The position numbers were made by a program, and so were the translations under genes. Below are positions 7,934 through 16,309 of a DNA stretch of 38,400 bases, piece after piece; the first letter of the stretch is position 1; every line of letters starts with the position of its first letter. Origin of the DNA: an uncultured Pelagibacteraceae bacterium (GTDB lineage: Bacteria > Pseudomonadota > Alphaproteobacteria > Pelagibacterales > Pelagibacteraceae); the NCBI GenBank assembly GCA_902590285.1, contig CACIWE010000007.1, positions 1-38,400 on the forward strand. Reading direction: 5' to 3'. The notes under the pieces were generated by a model. It saw only the letters and a program-made list of their open reading frames with translations. It was not told the DNA's origin and searched no databases.

Positions 7934-8628
7934 ATATTTTAATTACAAGACCTCTAATAGACTCAGAAGATTTAATGGGAAAGCTTTTTTCTCTTGGACA
8001 TAAGATTGTTCACATCCCTACTCTAAAGATCTCAGCAGCTAATGTTAGTCCAGTTGATGCAAAAAAATATGATGCATTCATTTTCACTAGTGCAAATGCT
8101 ATAAGATATTTAAAGTTGAACAATCAAGATAATGGTAAGTTATGTTTTTGCGTTGGCGCTATTACAGAAAAAATTGTAAGGCAAAAAGGGTACAATAATA
8201 CGATTTCAGCAGGCGGAACTATAAACGCTTTAAAAAATATTATTTTAAATTCTGATCAAATTGATAAAAAAAAATCTATTGCTTACTTTTGCGGAGATTA
8301 CATTTCTTCTAATCTAGATATTGAACTTAAAAATGATGGATTTCAGATTGATAAGATTATCAACTACACTTCTGAAAAAATTACTGAGCTTAATGAGGAA
8401 AATAACAAAATAATTAATAATCATCCTCCTGACATAATTTTTATTTATTCTAAAAGAAGCGCCGAAAGCTTTATTGAAATAGTAAAAAAATACTCTCTTA
8501 ATGGGTTGGTGACAGAGTCTAGAGTATTATGTATAAGTGAAAAAGTTTTAAGTGTATTTAAAGACTCGGGATGGAAAAAATTAGAAATTTTCCAACCAGG
8601 AGGAGAATTGGAAAAATTGAAAGTTTAA
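7930..8628 (+). CDS. hemD: Uroporphyrinogen-III synthase
   Basis: Closes hydroxymethylbilane with inversion of ring D to give uroporphyrinogen III. The family is divergent in sequence, but the N-terminal ILITRPLIDSEDL block, FTSANAIRYL (about 53-62) and the late FIYSKRSAESF are typical, and position directly after hemC is decisive. At 232 residues it has the usual size. The ATG at 7930 overlaps the hemC stop. The downstream MscS gene starts 4 bases after its stop. Confidence 0.93.
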   Translation: MNILITRPLIDSEDLMGKLFSLGHKIVHIPTLKISAANVSPVDAKKYDAFIFTSANAIRYLKLNNQDNGKLCFCVGAITEKIVRQKGYNNTISAGGTINALKNIILNSDQIDKKKSIAYFCGDYISSNLDIELKNDGFQIDKIINYTSEKITELNEENNKIINNHPPDIIFIYSKRSAESFIEIVKKYSLNGLVTESRVLCISEKVLSVFKDSGWKKLEIFQPGGELEKLKV

Positions 8629-8632
8629 ACAA

Positions 8633-9727
8633 ATGGAAGTACTACAAAATTTTAAAAATTTATTTTTTGATGTGTGGAACAAAGGCATATCTGGAATTAA
8701 TATTTCAGAGATAATAATTGCATTGCTAATTTTTTTATTTTTTTTATTTTTAAGGGGTGTTTTTTCTAAGTTTGTAGTGAAAAGATTGGAAAATTACGTG
8801 TCAAAATCTACAAATAATTTTGATAACTCTCTTGTTTTTTCAATGGAAGGGCCAGCAAAATTCTTTCCAGTGGTTTTAGGATTTTTTGTCTCTACAAGTT
8901 ATTTAACAGTTGAAACACAAGCAGCTGAATTTTTAGAAACTATTAATCGATCTTTAATAACTATTTTAATATTTTGGACAATTCATCAAGTCATAGGACC
9001 TTTATCGGTGGTTATTAAATCGGTTGGAGGTTTACTTTCAAAAGATTTAATCAATTGGATTATAAAGGCCATAAAAGTTTTAATTTTTATTTTGGGAGCT
9101 GCAGCTGTTCTCGAACTTTGGGGAATAAAAATTGGCCCTATCATTGCTGGTTTAGGTTTATTTGGTGTAGCAGTTGCACTTGGAGCTCAAGATTTATTTA
9201 AAAACTTAATCTCGGGCATATTAGTTTTAGTTGAGAGAAGATTTCAAGTTGGTGATTGGATTTACGTAGAGGGAGTAATTGAAGGAACTGTAGAGAGCAT
9301 CGGCTTTAGATCAACTGTAGTAAGAAGGTTTGATAAATCTTTAGCAACGATCCCAAATTTTCAATTTGCTGAAAATGCAGTGATTAATAATACTCAAACA
9401 ACAAACAGAAGAATTAATTGGATGATTGGTTTAGAATATCGAACCACTAGCGAACAATTGAAAAATATTAAAAAAGAAATTGAAGACTATATTAAAAAGA
9501 ATGATGATTTTGTTAAATCTGAGGACACTTTGTTATCAGTTAAAATAGATCAATTTGCTGCAAGCTCTATAGATATTAGATTAATTTGTTTTACAAAAAC
9601 AAGGCAATTCCAAGAGTGGCTTAATGTAAAAGATACTTTGGCTTTAGAGATTAAAAACATTGTAGAAAAAAATAAAGCTTCATTTGCGTTCCCAAGCACA
9701 TCGGTTTATGTGGAGAAAAATTCATGA
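8633..9727 (+). CDS. MscS-family mechanosensitive ion channel
   Basis: A 364-residue inner-membrane channel for turgor relief. Hydrophobic helices lie at about 25-48, 75-93, 105-125 and 140-165, followed by the pore-lining TM3 with small residues (AGLGLFGVAVALGAQDLFKN, 172-191), then the conserved beta domain ERRFQVGDWIYVEGVIEGTV and the alpha/beta C-terminal vestibule. Compared with E. coli MscS (286 residues) it has one or two extra N-terminal helices. It has no obvious link to the haem and folate genes around it; the operon seems to be a packing arrangement. Its stop overlaps the YggT start (ATGA). Confidence 0.93.
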   Translation: MEVLQNFKNLFFDVWNKGISGINISEIIIALLIFLFFLFLRGVFSKFVVKRLENYVSKSTNNFDNSLVFSMEGPAKFFPVVLGFFVSTSYLTVETQAAEFLETINRSLITILIFWTIHQVIGPLSVVIKSVGGLLSKDLINWIIKAIKVLIFILGAAAVLELWGIKIGPIIAGLGLFGVAVALGAQDLFKNLISGILVLVERRFQVGDWIYVEGVIEGTVESIGFRSTVVRRFDKSLATIPNFQFAENAVINNTQTTNRRINWMIGLEYRTTSEQLKNIKKEIEDYIKKNDDFVKSEDTLLSVKIDQFAASSIDIRLICFTKTRQFQEWLNVKDTLALEIKNIVEKNKASFAFPSTSVYVEKNS

Positions 9728-10014
9728 AGTCAGCTTTAATACTGTTTGACAATGTAATTACTCTTTACATTTGGATATTAATCATCAACGCAGTTATAAG
9801 TTGGTTAGTTGCATTTAACGTCTTAAACACTGGAAATAGATTTGTTTATGCAGTTCTTGATTTTTCTTATAGATTAACTGCTCCACCTTTAAACTATATA
9901 AGAAGATTTTTACCTAACTTAGGTTCAATAGATATTTCTCCTGTAATATTAATTTTAGCACTTATGTTTTTAAGAAATTTTATTTTCGAAATGTTTGCCC
10001 CAAGCTTATTTTAA
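9724..10014 (+). CDS. YggT family membrane protein
   Basis: A 96-residue protein with two hydrophobic segments (about 8-30 and 70-90) flanking the loop RLTAPPLNYIRRFLPNLGSIDISPV, which is the YggT signature (a Pro-rich loop, Arg-Arg-Phe/Ile-Leu-Pro, then Asp-Ile-Ser-Pro). The family is an inner-membrane protein of unsettled function, linked in some bacteria to osmotic shock or cell-division-site proteins. It starts inside the end of the MscS-family gene, so co-expression with the channel is likely. The TAA stop shares one base with the folD ATG. Confidence 0.9.
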   Translation: MKSALILFDNVITLYIWILIINAVISWLVAFNVLNTGNRFVYAVLDFSYRLTAPPLNYIRRFLPNLGSIDISPVILILALMFLRNFIFEMFAPSLF

Positions 10015-10853
10015 TGATGATTATTGATGGAAAAAAAGAAGCTGAAATTTTAAGAAAAGAGATTAAAAAAGAAATTGAGTCATTAAAATCTAAAGATAAT
10101 AAAGTTCCTGGATTAACCGTCATACTAATTGGTGATTTTGCTCCAAGCCAGATTTATGTTAAGAATAAAGAAAAAAGTGCCGAAGAGGTTGGAATAAATT
10201 CAAATGTTGTCAGATACTCAAAAGAAGTTAAAGAAGAAGAAGTTTTAAAAAAGATTGAAGATCTTAATAATGATACCGATGTTTCAGGAATACTAGTTCA
10301 ACTACCCTTGCCTCCTCAAATTAATAAAGAAAAGATTATAAATGCCGTAAGTCCTAAAAAAGATGTAGACGGATTTCATCCTATAAATGTTGGTAACCTT
10401 TCATCTGGTTATGATGCTTTGGTTCCTTGTACGCCTTTAGGATGCTTGTATTTGATAAAAAAAGTCGAAAAAAATTTATCAGGAAAACATGCAGTTATAA
10501 TTGGTAGATCAAATTTAAATGGCAAACCTATGGCTCAACTACTTTTAAAAGAAAATTGTACAGTTACAATTGTTCATTCAAAAACGAAAGATTTAAAACA
10601 AGAGTGTTTAAAGGCTGATATCCTAGTTGCTGCAGTCGGAGTAGCTAAATTAGTAAAAGAAGATTGGGTAAAAAAAAATTCAATAGTTATTGACGTAGGA
10701 ATAAACAAAGTGGGAGATAAAATTGTAGGAGACGTAGATTTTGATGCTGTAAAAGAAAAATCCAAAGCTATAACTCCGGTTCCTGGCGGGGTAGGACCAA
10801 TGACTATTGCTTGTTTGCTTAAGAATACCTTGGATTGTTTTAAAGCTCGTTAG
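10014..10853 (+). CDS. folD: Methylenetetrahydrofolate dehydrogenase/cyclohydrolase FolD
   Basis: Bifunctional cytoplasmic enzyme interconverting 5,10-methylene-, methenyl- and 10-formyl-tetrahydrofolate with NADP. At 279 residues it is full length. Motifs: the YVKNKEKSAEEVG block with the catalytic YxxxK pair (Y48, K52), VQLPLPPQI, KDVDGFHPINVG, the nucleotide-binding IIGRSNLNGKPMAQLL and the C-terminal TPVPGGVGPMTIACLL. ATG at 10014 is chosen; a second ATG directly follows. Last gene of the hemC run. Its 3' end overlaps the convergent PsiE-like gene by 14 bases. Confidence 0.97.
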   Translation: MMIIDGKKEAEILRKEIKKEIESLKSKDNKVPGLTVILIGDFAPSQIYVKNKEKSAEEVGINSNVVRYSKEVKEEEVLKKIEDLNNDTDVSGILVQLPLPPQINKEKIINAVSPKKDVDGFHPINVGNLSSGYDALVPCTPLGCLYLIKKVEKNLSGKHAVIIGRSNLNGKPMAQLLLKENCTVTIVHSKTKDLKQECLKADILVAAVGVAKLVKEDWVKKNSIVIDVGINKVGDKIVGDVDFDAVKEKSKAITPVPGGVGPMTIACLLKNTLDCFKAR

Positions 10854-11235
10854 ACTTTGATTTATCAATTTTCAAGTATTTACTATTTCTAAATCTAATT
10901 ATTACAGTAGCTAAGGCTACAATTAAAATTGCAACAGATATATAAATTAAGTTTGTTGGATCACTCTCTTTGTCCTGTAATATGATAAATCGGGCTAATG
11001 CTGTTATTGCAATTACCAAAGGATAAGTAATTCTAACTGCTCTAGTTTCCCAATAAGATCTAACTAATCCGATAACTTCTATGTAAATAAACATTAAAAG
11101 CAGGTCTGCTAACGTGATATCTCTGTTCTCATACATTTCTCTCATCTCTAAAAAGAAAGCAATGATCGTTGAGATTAGCACCACCACAACGGCAACTAGC
11201 TGAATATTTCGAATCGAATTGTTCATCAATGGCAT
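10840..11235 (-). CDS. PsiE-like membrane protein
   Basis: A 131-residue protein with four predicted helices (about 11-28, 40-58, 68-86, 95-115). The pattern FLEMREMYENRDITLADLLL followed by FIYIEVIGLVRSYWE resembles the PsiE (phosphate-starvation-inducible) family of inner-membrane proteins, whose function is unknown. No phosphate-box-like signal was recognised, so phosphate control should not be assumed. An alternative ATG lies three codons downstream (11226). It starts 12 bases after argG ends and is probably cotranscribed with it; its tail overlaps folD. Confidence 0.8.
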   Translation of the reverse strand: MPLMNNSIRNIQLVAVVVVLISTIIAFFLEMREMYENRDITLADLLLMFIYIEVIGLVRSYWETRAVRITYPLVIAITALARFIILQDKESDPTNLIYISVAILIVALATVIIRFRNSKYLKIDKSKSNEL

Positions 11236-11247
11236 TGTATCAAAAAT

Positions 11248-12432
11248 TTAGCCTTTGTTTAACTGTTTAGAGTGAAATTTAATAAAATTTTCAACTTTTT
11301 TCTTATTAAAGGTTTTATTTTCTTCAAAAGAAACTTTCTTCATTGAATAAGCTTTGTTTTTTGTTTTTCTTGAAAGAATTGTAATATTTCCTTTGTACAA
11401 ACTCAAAATTATTTCACCAGAAACTTGATTTCTTTTTTTATCAATTATTTTTTGAAGTTTAATTCTTTTTTTTGAAAACCAATATCCATTATAAACTAAT
11501 TTAGCGTATTCAGGCATAACTCTCTCTTTATCGTGTGCTGTATCTTTATCTAAAGTTACTGACTCCATCGCTCTATGTGCTGCATATAATAAAGTTCCAC
11601 CTGGTGTTTCGTAAACACCTCTTGATTTAATACCGATAAATCTATTTTCAACAAGATCCACTCTTCCAATGCCATTTTTTCCTGCAAGAATATTTAATTT
11701 ATCTAAAAGTTTATCAGGCCTTAATTTTTTCCCATTTATGGCAATTGGATCACTATTTTTAAAAGAAATTTTTACTTTTGTTTTTTTATTTGGAGCTTTT
11801 TCTGGTGAAACAGTTCTTTGAAAAATAAATTCTGGTGCGGAATTTTTTGGATTTTCCAAAACTTTACCTTCAGTAGAAGTGTGAAAAATATTATCATCAA
11901 CGGAGAATGGTGGAGCGCCTTTTTTATCTTTTGGAATTGGAATGTTATTTTTTTTTGCATATTTAATTAAGTCTGCTCTTGATTGTAATTTCCACTCTCT
12001 CCAAGGCGCGATAGTTTTAATTTTTTTTCCACCAAAAAAAGCATAACCAAGTTCAAATCTAACCTGATCATTACCTTTTCCTGTGGCTCCATGGGACACT
12101 GCGTAAGCCTTAAATTTTTTTGCAATGGCAACCTGTCTTTTAGCTATTAAAGGTCTAGCAATTGAAGTGCCAAGTAAATAAATACCTTCGTAAACAGCAT
12201 GTGCTCTGACCATTGGAAACACATAGTCCTTCACAAAGATATTTTTTAAATCTTCGATTATTATATTTTTTACTCCTAGACGTTTTGCGTTAGTTATAAT
12301 TTTTTTTCTATTAATTTCTTGGCCAATATCTGAAGTATAGGCAATTACTTCTGCTTTATAATTTTCTTGCAACCATCTTAAAATAATTGAAGTATCTAGT
12401 CCGCCAGAGTAGGCTAATACAATTTTTTTCAT
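11248..12432 (-). CDS. argG: Argininosuccinate synthase
   Basis: Condenses citrulline and aspartate with ATP to argininosuccinate in arginine synthesis. The 394-residue protein starts with the PP-loop AYSGGLDTSII (8-18), continues with HGATGKGNDQVRFELGY (about 114-130), APWREW, and the C-terminal ENRFIGIKSRGVYETPGGTLL. Length and motifs are complete. The ATG at 12432 abuts the stop of the upstream IalB-like gene at 12433, a layout that suggests one transcript from the IalB-like gene through argG to the psiE-like gene. Confidence 0.97.
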   Translation of the reverse strand: MKKIVLAYSGGLDTSIILRWLQENYKAEVIAYTSDIGQEINRKKIITNAKRLGVKNIIIEDLKNIFVKDYVFPMVRAHAVYEGIYLLGTSIARPLIAKRQVAIAKKFKAYAVSHGATGKGNDQVRFELGYAFFGGKKIKTIAPWREWKLQSRADLIKYAKKNNIPIPKDKKGAPPFSVDDNIFHTSTEGKVLENPKNSAPEFIFQRTVSPEKAPNKKTKVKISFKNSDPIAINGKKLRPDKLLDKLNILAGKNGIGRVDLVENRFIGIKSRGVYETPGGTLLYAAHRAMESVTLDKDTAHDKERVMPEYAKLVYNGYWFSKKRIKLQKIIDKKRNQVSGEIILSLYKGNITILSRKTKNKAYSMKKVSFEENKTFNKKKVENFIKFHSKQLNKG

Positions 12433-12930
12433 CTAGCCGCAGGTTTTTTTTGCGGTGTTATATGCTTTTGTAAATCCCATCATTGAATAATGATCAGTAG
12501 TTTCCGCACCTTTTGTTGTTCTAGCTTTAACAATAAGATTTGTTGCTCTTTTCATTAGTTTAATAAAATTTCTTTCTTCTTGATCATCTAATAACCAAGC
12601 GAAATTTTTTTGCGAGAAAAAGGAATACCTTTTTTTCCCTGAACTAGCAGTAACAGTAGAGCTTTTATAATCGTGGCCACTTGTAATGCTAACTTCGTCT
12701 TTGATGTTCTCACCAGGTCTAAAAGTTACAAACAACTTAGATTGCTCTCTCTGAATTGCCCCAGGTGCCCTCTTTGTAGGAACGGTTTGAGCAAAACAAA
12801 TTTTACCCTTTTCTGTTTCTGCAGTAAAACTCTCCCAATTTTTATATTTACCAGTTGATCTTGGCGCATTAGCAAATACGTTGAAAGAAAAGATTGTAAG
12901 AATAATTATAATAAAAAATTTTTTGACCAT
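12433..12930 (-). CDS. Secreted IalB-family protein
   Basis: A 165-residue protein with an N-terminal signal peptide (residues 1-20, KKFFIIIILTIFSFNVFA then cleavage near Ala20-Asn21). The mature part contains WESFTAETEKGKICFAQTVPT and a final Cys that could pair with the earlier one, matching the invasion-associated locus B family, which is widespread in free-living alphaproteobacteria and not a sign of pathogenicity. Likely periplasmic. Its role is unknown. Directly upstream of argG and abutting it. Confidence 0.85.
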   Translation of the reverse strand: MVKKFFIIIILTIFSFNVFANAPRSTGKYKNWESFTAETEKGKICFAQTVPTKRAPGAIQREQSKLFVTFRPGENIKDEVSITSGHDYKSSTVTASSGKKRYSFFSQKNFAWLLDDQEERNFIKLMKRATNLIVKARTTKGAETTDHYSMMGFTKAYNTAKKTCG

Positions 12931-12974
12931 CGTAGTTCATTTTTATACTAAATTAATTTGATTTCAACGCTCGA

Positions 12975-14012
12975 TTAAGGTGATGGATTAGGGTTCTTGT
13001 TATGGATTTCGTTTACTTTATCCATCATCTCATCCGTAAATTCTATATTAATACTTTCTACATTCTCCTTTAATTGATCCATAGTTGTTGCTCCGATAAT
13101 ATTACTAGTAACGAATGGTCTAGAATTTACAAAAGATTGTGCTAGCTGAACCATTGTTAAGTTTAATTCATTAGCAAGTTTGAAATATTTATCATAGGCC
13201 TCCATAGCTAAAGGATTTAAATGTCTCTCCCAGCCTTTGAATAGTGCCATTCTAGAATCTTTTGGCATTTTACCGTTTCTATATTTTCCAGATAATCCTC
13301 CTGCTGCAAGAGGATAGTAGACGAGTAAACCACATTTCTCCCTAATAGAAATTTCTGACATACCTATTTCGTAAGTTCTATTCACTAAATTATACGGATT
13401 TTGCACTGACATCATTCTTGGCGCACCTTTATTTTTTGAGATTTCAAGATACCTAGACAATCCATATGGTGTTTCATTAGACATACCAATATACCTTATC
13501 TTTCCACTCTTTATATATTTTTCTAAAGCCTCTAGGATATCTTCAAAGCTATTCCAATTTCCTTCTTTATTATTATAAAGAAAATCTCTATTACCAAAAT
13601 AATTTGTAGATCTTTCAGGCCAGTGTAGTTGATATAAATCAATGTAATCAGTTTTTAATCGTTTTAAACTACCATCAATAGCTTCTCCAATTTTTTTTTC
13701 ATCAAAATTGTTTCCTCCACCTCTTATCCAGTTACATCCTGGTCCAGAAACTTTGGAAGCTAAAATAATTTTATCTCTATTTTTTCTTTTTTGGAACCAA
13801 TTACCAATCATCATTTCAGTTTTGCCAAAGGACTCCGAAGTTGGTGGAACTGAGTAAAGTTCCGCTGTATCAAAAAAATTTATTCCTTTCGATACCGCAT
13901 AGTCCATTTGCTCAAAAGCATCTTTCTCAGTATTTTGAGTTCCCCATGTCATAGTACCCAGACAAATTAAACTCACATCAATATCTGTAGTTCCGAGTTT
14001 TCTAAATTTCAT
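12975..14012 (-). CDS. Aldo/keto reductase, Tas-like
   Basis: A 345-residue cytoplasmic NADPH-dependent oxidoreductase with the TIM-barrel catalytic tetrad visible: D48 and Y53 (FFDTAELYSVPP), K87 (ASKVSG) and H130 (LYQLHWPE). The N-terminal GTTDIDVSLICLGTMTWGTQNTE and the C-terminal NIIGATTMDQLKENV cofactor-binding stretch place it in the Tas/YajO-type group. The physiological substrate is unknown. It precedes the IalB-like gene by 44 bases on the same strand and faces the Bax inhibitor-1 gene. Confidence 0.92.
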   Translation of the reverse strand: MKFRKLGTTDIDVSLICLGTMTWGTQNTEKDAFEQMDYAVSKGINFFDTAELYSVPPTSESFGKTEMMIGNWFQKRKNRDKIILASKVSGPGCNWIRGGGNNFDEKKIGEAIDGSLKRLKTDYIDLYQLHWPERSTNYFGNRDFLYNNKEGNWNSFEDILEALEKYIKSGKIRYIGMSNETPYGLSRYLEISKNKGAPRMMSVQNPYNLVNRTYEIGMSEISIREKCGLLVYYPLAAGGLSGKYRNGKMPKDSRMALFKGWERHLNPLAMEAYDKYFKLANELNLTMVQLAQSFVNSRPFVTSNIIGATTMDQLKENVESINIEFTDEMMDKVNEIHNKNPNPSP

Positions 14013-14056
14013 AAAAATTAATATTTACGGCTCTTTTTTAGGTCAATTTTTGACTA

Positions 14057-14084
14057 TTGAAAAGATTATAAAAAAACATATATA
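14057..14084 (+). promoter_or_regulatory. Candidate promoter of the Bax inhibitor-1 gene
   Basis: TTGAAA at 14057-14062 and TATATA at 14079-14084 are separated by 16 bases. The -10 box ends six bases before the ATG at 14091, so the predicted start site falls on or next to the start codon. There is no Shine-Dalgarno sequence, which would be consistent with a leaderless message. An alternative -10 is TATAAA at 14067-14072. Confidence 0.4.
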
Positions 14085-14090
14085 TAACTT

Positions 14091-14843
14091 ATGGAATTTA
14101 ACAAACAAACATCAACAGTAAGATCATCAGCCTCTGAAGCAATTCTAGATCAGGGTTTACGTTCTTACATGCTTAAGGTCTATAACTACATGGCTTCAGG
14201 TGTTTTATTAACTGGTTTTATAGCTCTAGCTTTTTTTAAAATGGCTGTTGTAACTTCAAACGAAGGACAGATCATTGGTTTAACAAACTTTGGAAATACA
14301 ATTTACGCCTCGGGACTTAAATGGGTTATCATGTTGGCTCCTTTAGCAGTAGTTTTTTATATGAGTTTTGGAATAGCAAAAATGTCTGCAGCTAAAGCGC
14401 AAACTACTTTTTGGATTTTTGCTGCATTGATGGGCGCATCACTTTCATCGATATTTTTAATTTACACTGGAGCAAGCATAACTAGAGTTTTTTTCATAAC
14501 TGCTGGAACATTTGGTGCAATGAGTATTTACGGCTACACTACTAAAAAAGATCTAACAAAGTTAGGATCTTTTTTAATAATGGGACTTTTCGGAATTATA
14601 ATAGCATCACTAGTTAATATTTTTATGAAATCTACAATGATGTACTTTGTAATTTCTATAATTGGTGTATTAGTTTTCGTAGGTCTAACAGCTTATGATA
14701 CTCAAAAAATAAAGAACATGTATTTAGTAAGTGACAGCGGAGAGATGATGGGTAAAAAAGCTGTTATGGGTGCACTTACATTATACCTAGACTTTATAAA
14801 TTTATTTATAATGCTTTTAAGACTTTTTGGTCAAAGAAGATAA
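14091..14843 (+). CDS. Bax inhibitor-1/YccA family membrane protein
   Basis: A 250-residue inner-membrane protein with seven hydrophobic segments from about residue 35 on. The cytoplasmic N-terminus (SASEAILDQGLRSYMLKVYNYM), the GLTAYDTQKIKNMY block (about 197-210) with the conserved Asp, and the C-terminal LYLDFINLFIMLLRLFG are diagnostic for the BI-1 (UPF0005) family, related to calcium-leak channels and to FtsH-interacting YccA. The stop codon abuts the stop of the convergent DUF2794 gene with no spacer, and it has its own promoter region facing the aldo/keto reductase. Confidence 0.95.
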   Translation: MEFNKQTSTVRSSASEAILDQGLRSYMLKVYNYMASGVLLTGFIALAFFKMAVVTSNEGQIIGLTNFGNTIYASGLKWVIMLAPLAVVFYMSFGIAKMSAAKAQTTFWIFAALMGASLSSIFLIYTGASITRVFFITAGTFGAMSIYGYTTKKDLTKLGSFLIMGLFGIIIASLVNIFMKSTMMYFVISIIGVLVFVGLTAYDTQKIKNMYLVSDSGEMMGKKAVMGALTLYLDFINLFIMLLRLFGQRR

Positions 14844-15191
14844 TTACTTTACTAATTTTAATTTATTCCAACTAGTTTTACTTATCAGCTGATTTAAATT
14901 TTCAGATTTTTTTAGAATGGCTCCGTTTTTATCCTTGATGAGATACTTTTCATTAAAATATCTTGGTTTGAGATTCTTCAAAATTCTTAAGACAGGTTTC
15001 TCAGAGGCTCTTTGATAAACATCAAACGAAACTTCTTTTATACCAGAAGTAAATGAATAGTCTTTCCATGAACCGTTTGAAACCATTCTTGCATACAAAT
15101 TTAAGATACTTTGTAATTCTTTTTTAATAAAAAATTTTTCTTTTTCATTTCTTTTAGATTCATTATTTACTATTAGTTTTATTTTGTTCAT
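14844..15191 (-). CDS. DUF2794 family protein
   Basis: A 115-residue basic protein without membrane segments. The blocks LQSILNLYARMVSNGSWKDY and EVSFDVYQRASEKPVLRILK match the DUF2794 family, which is restricted mainly to alphaproteobacteria and of unknown function. It is normally about 110-120 residues, so this copy is complete. The start overlaps the yciB stop by four bases (ATGA), implying coupled translation with the YciB-type membrane protein. Confidence 0.88.
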   Translation of the reverse strand: MNKIKLIVNNESKRNEKEKFFIKKELQSILNLYARMVSNGSWKDYSFTSGIKEVSFDVYQRASEKPVLRILKNLKPRYFNEKYLIKDKNGAILKKSENLNQLISKTSWNKLKLVK

Positions 15192-15733
15192 AACTTATAC
15201 CTATTTATTAGCGGCAACTGCATCGCAGTAAAAATTATTGTAATCGGCAACATGCCCCAAACTTTAAAGTTAACCCAAGTTGCCTCAGGCTGAGTTCGCC
15301 AGACAACTTCATTTAATAAAGCTAAAAATATAAAAAAATAAGCCCATCTTGAATTAAGTTTTCCCCATCCTTCTTCATTTAATTGAAATGCGGTCTGCAA
15401 AAAAATTTTTAAAAAATTTCTATTAAATAAAGATTTACTAACAAGAAGAATAGCTGCAAATATTAAATTTACTATTGTTGGTTTCATATAGATAAAAATC
15501 GGATTATTAAAATATAATGTTAAACCGCCAAATATAGAAATCACTACAGCACCAATTAGAGGAACATATGGAATTTTTTTTTCAACAAAGTACATGATAG
15601 CTACAGCTACTAATGTTGAAATTATTAATGGAGGAATAGCTGCTTTTAAGTCATTACCGCTTTTATAGTAAATAGTAAAAAAAATTAATAACGGGCCAAA
15701 GTCTGTAATAAATTTTAAAAACGACTTATTCAC
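15188..15733 (-). CDS. yciB: Septation/intracellular membrane protein YciB (IspZ)
   Basis: A 181-residue inner-membrane protein with five or six helices. The N-terminal FITDFGPLLIFFTIYY, the KPTIVNLIFAAIL stretch and the C-terminal LNEVVWRTQPEATWVNFKVWGMLPITIIF are the family's conserved blocks. The family is implicated in cell-envelope synthesis and septation. The start is a GTG at 15733. In many alphaproteobacteria this gene follows ftsY; here ftsY is about 19 kb away next to dapF, so that neighbourhood has been rearranged. Confidence 0.92.
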   Translation of the reverse strand: MNKSFLKFITDFGPLLIFFTIYYKSGNDLKAAIPPLIISTLVAVAIMYFVEKKIPYVPLIGAVVISIFGGLTLYFNNPIFIYMKPTIVNLIFAAILLVSKSLFNRNFLKIFLQTAFQLNEEGWGKLNSRWAYFFIFLALLNEVVWRTQPEATWVNFKVWGMLPITIIFTAMQLPLINRYKL

Positions 15734-15809
15734 AAATAAATATTAGCATATAATAAAATTTTATTACATTAGATATTGATTTCTAGATAAAAATTATTAA
15801 CTATCTGGT

Positions 15810-16133
15810 ATGGGCGCAAGTAATACAGCTAAATTTTCAATCGGTGAAGTTGTTAAACATAGGCACTTCGATTTTAGGGGTGTAATTTATGATGTAGATT
15901 TTGAATTTAATAATTCAGAGGAATGGTATCAATCTATACCGAAAGAAGTTAGACCAAGAAAGGATCAACCATTTTACCATTTACTTGCTGAGAGCAATGA
16001 CGTTACTTATGAAGCGTATGTCTCTGAACAAAATCTTCTTTTGGATAAATCAAAAGAACCGCTTAAGCACCCTCTTATAGAGGAGATCTTTTCAGGAAAA
16101 AAAGGCTCAAGTTACCACAAAATATCCAACTGA
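15810..16133 (+). CDS. hspQ: Heat shock protein HspQ
   Basis: A 107-residue protein of the YccV/hemimethylated-DNA-binding fold. Key blocks are FSIGEVVKHRHFDFRGVIYDVD (9-30), the WYQSIPKEVRPRKDQPFYHLL stretch and the ending VSEQNLLLD. In enterobacteria HspQ acts as a specificity factor for the Lon protease. The ATG at 15810 has no clear ribosome site. A TATAAT at 15749-15754 in the divergent spacer with yciB is a possible -10 box. Followed by a 176-base spacer before ccmC. Confidence 0.92.
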   Translation: MGASNTAKFSIGEVVKHRHFDFRGVIYDVDFEFNNSEEWYQSIPKEVRPRKDQPFYHLLAESNDVTYEAYVSEQNLLLDKSKEPLKHPLIEEIFSGKKGSSYHKISN

Positions 16134-16189
16134 TATTTCCTGCCTAAAATTTAACAATTTTTACTCAAACCTCAGACACAGAGAGACTA

Positions 16190-16309
16190 TATAATTTTAG
16201 TGTTTTAGCCCAATTGAGGATGAACTTCTTTAGTTAACTCCCTCCTAATTCTCAGTTGGGCCCATAATACAACTTCACATAAAAAAAATATTATAGTAGT
16301 TAAAGTGTT
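16190..16309 (+). ncRNA. Candidate structured leader or small RNA before ccmC
   Basis: TATAAT at 16190-16195 would start a transcript near 16202. Immediately after it, GCCCAATTGAG (16208-16218) pairs with CTCAGTTGGGC (16251-16261) over 11 base pairs with one G-U, enclosing a 32-base loop. The loop contains CTCCCTCCT (about 16238-16246), which resembles the anti-Shine-Dalgarno end of 16S rRNA. A TATAGT at 16292-16297 could be a second promoter close to ccmC. It may be the ccmC leader or a free small RNA; no family is assigned and there is no coding frame of note in the 176-base spacer. Confidence 0.35.

Noticed and set aside
16136-16309. Known riboswitch or 6S RNA in the hspQ-ccmC spacer
   Set aside because: I could not match it to any riboswitch core, and the two ends of the spacer do not pair as in 6S RNA; kept only as an unassigned structured RNA.
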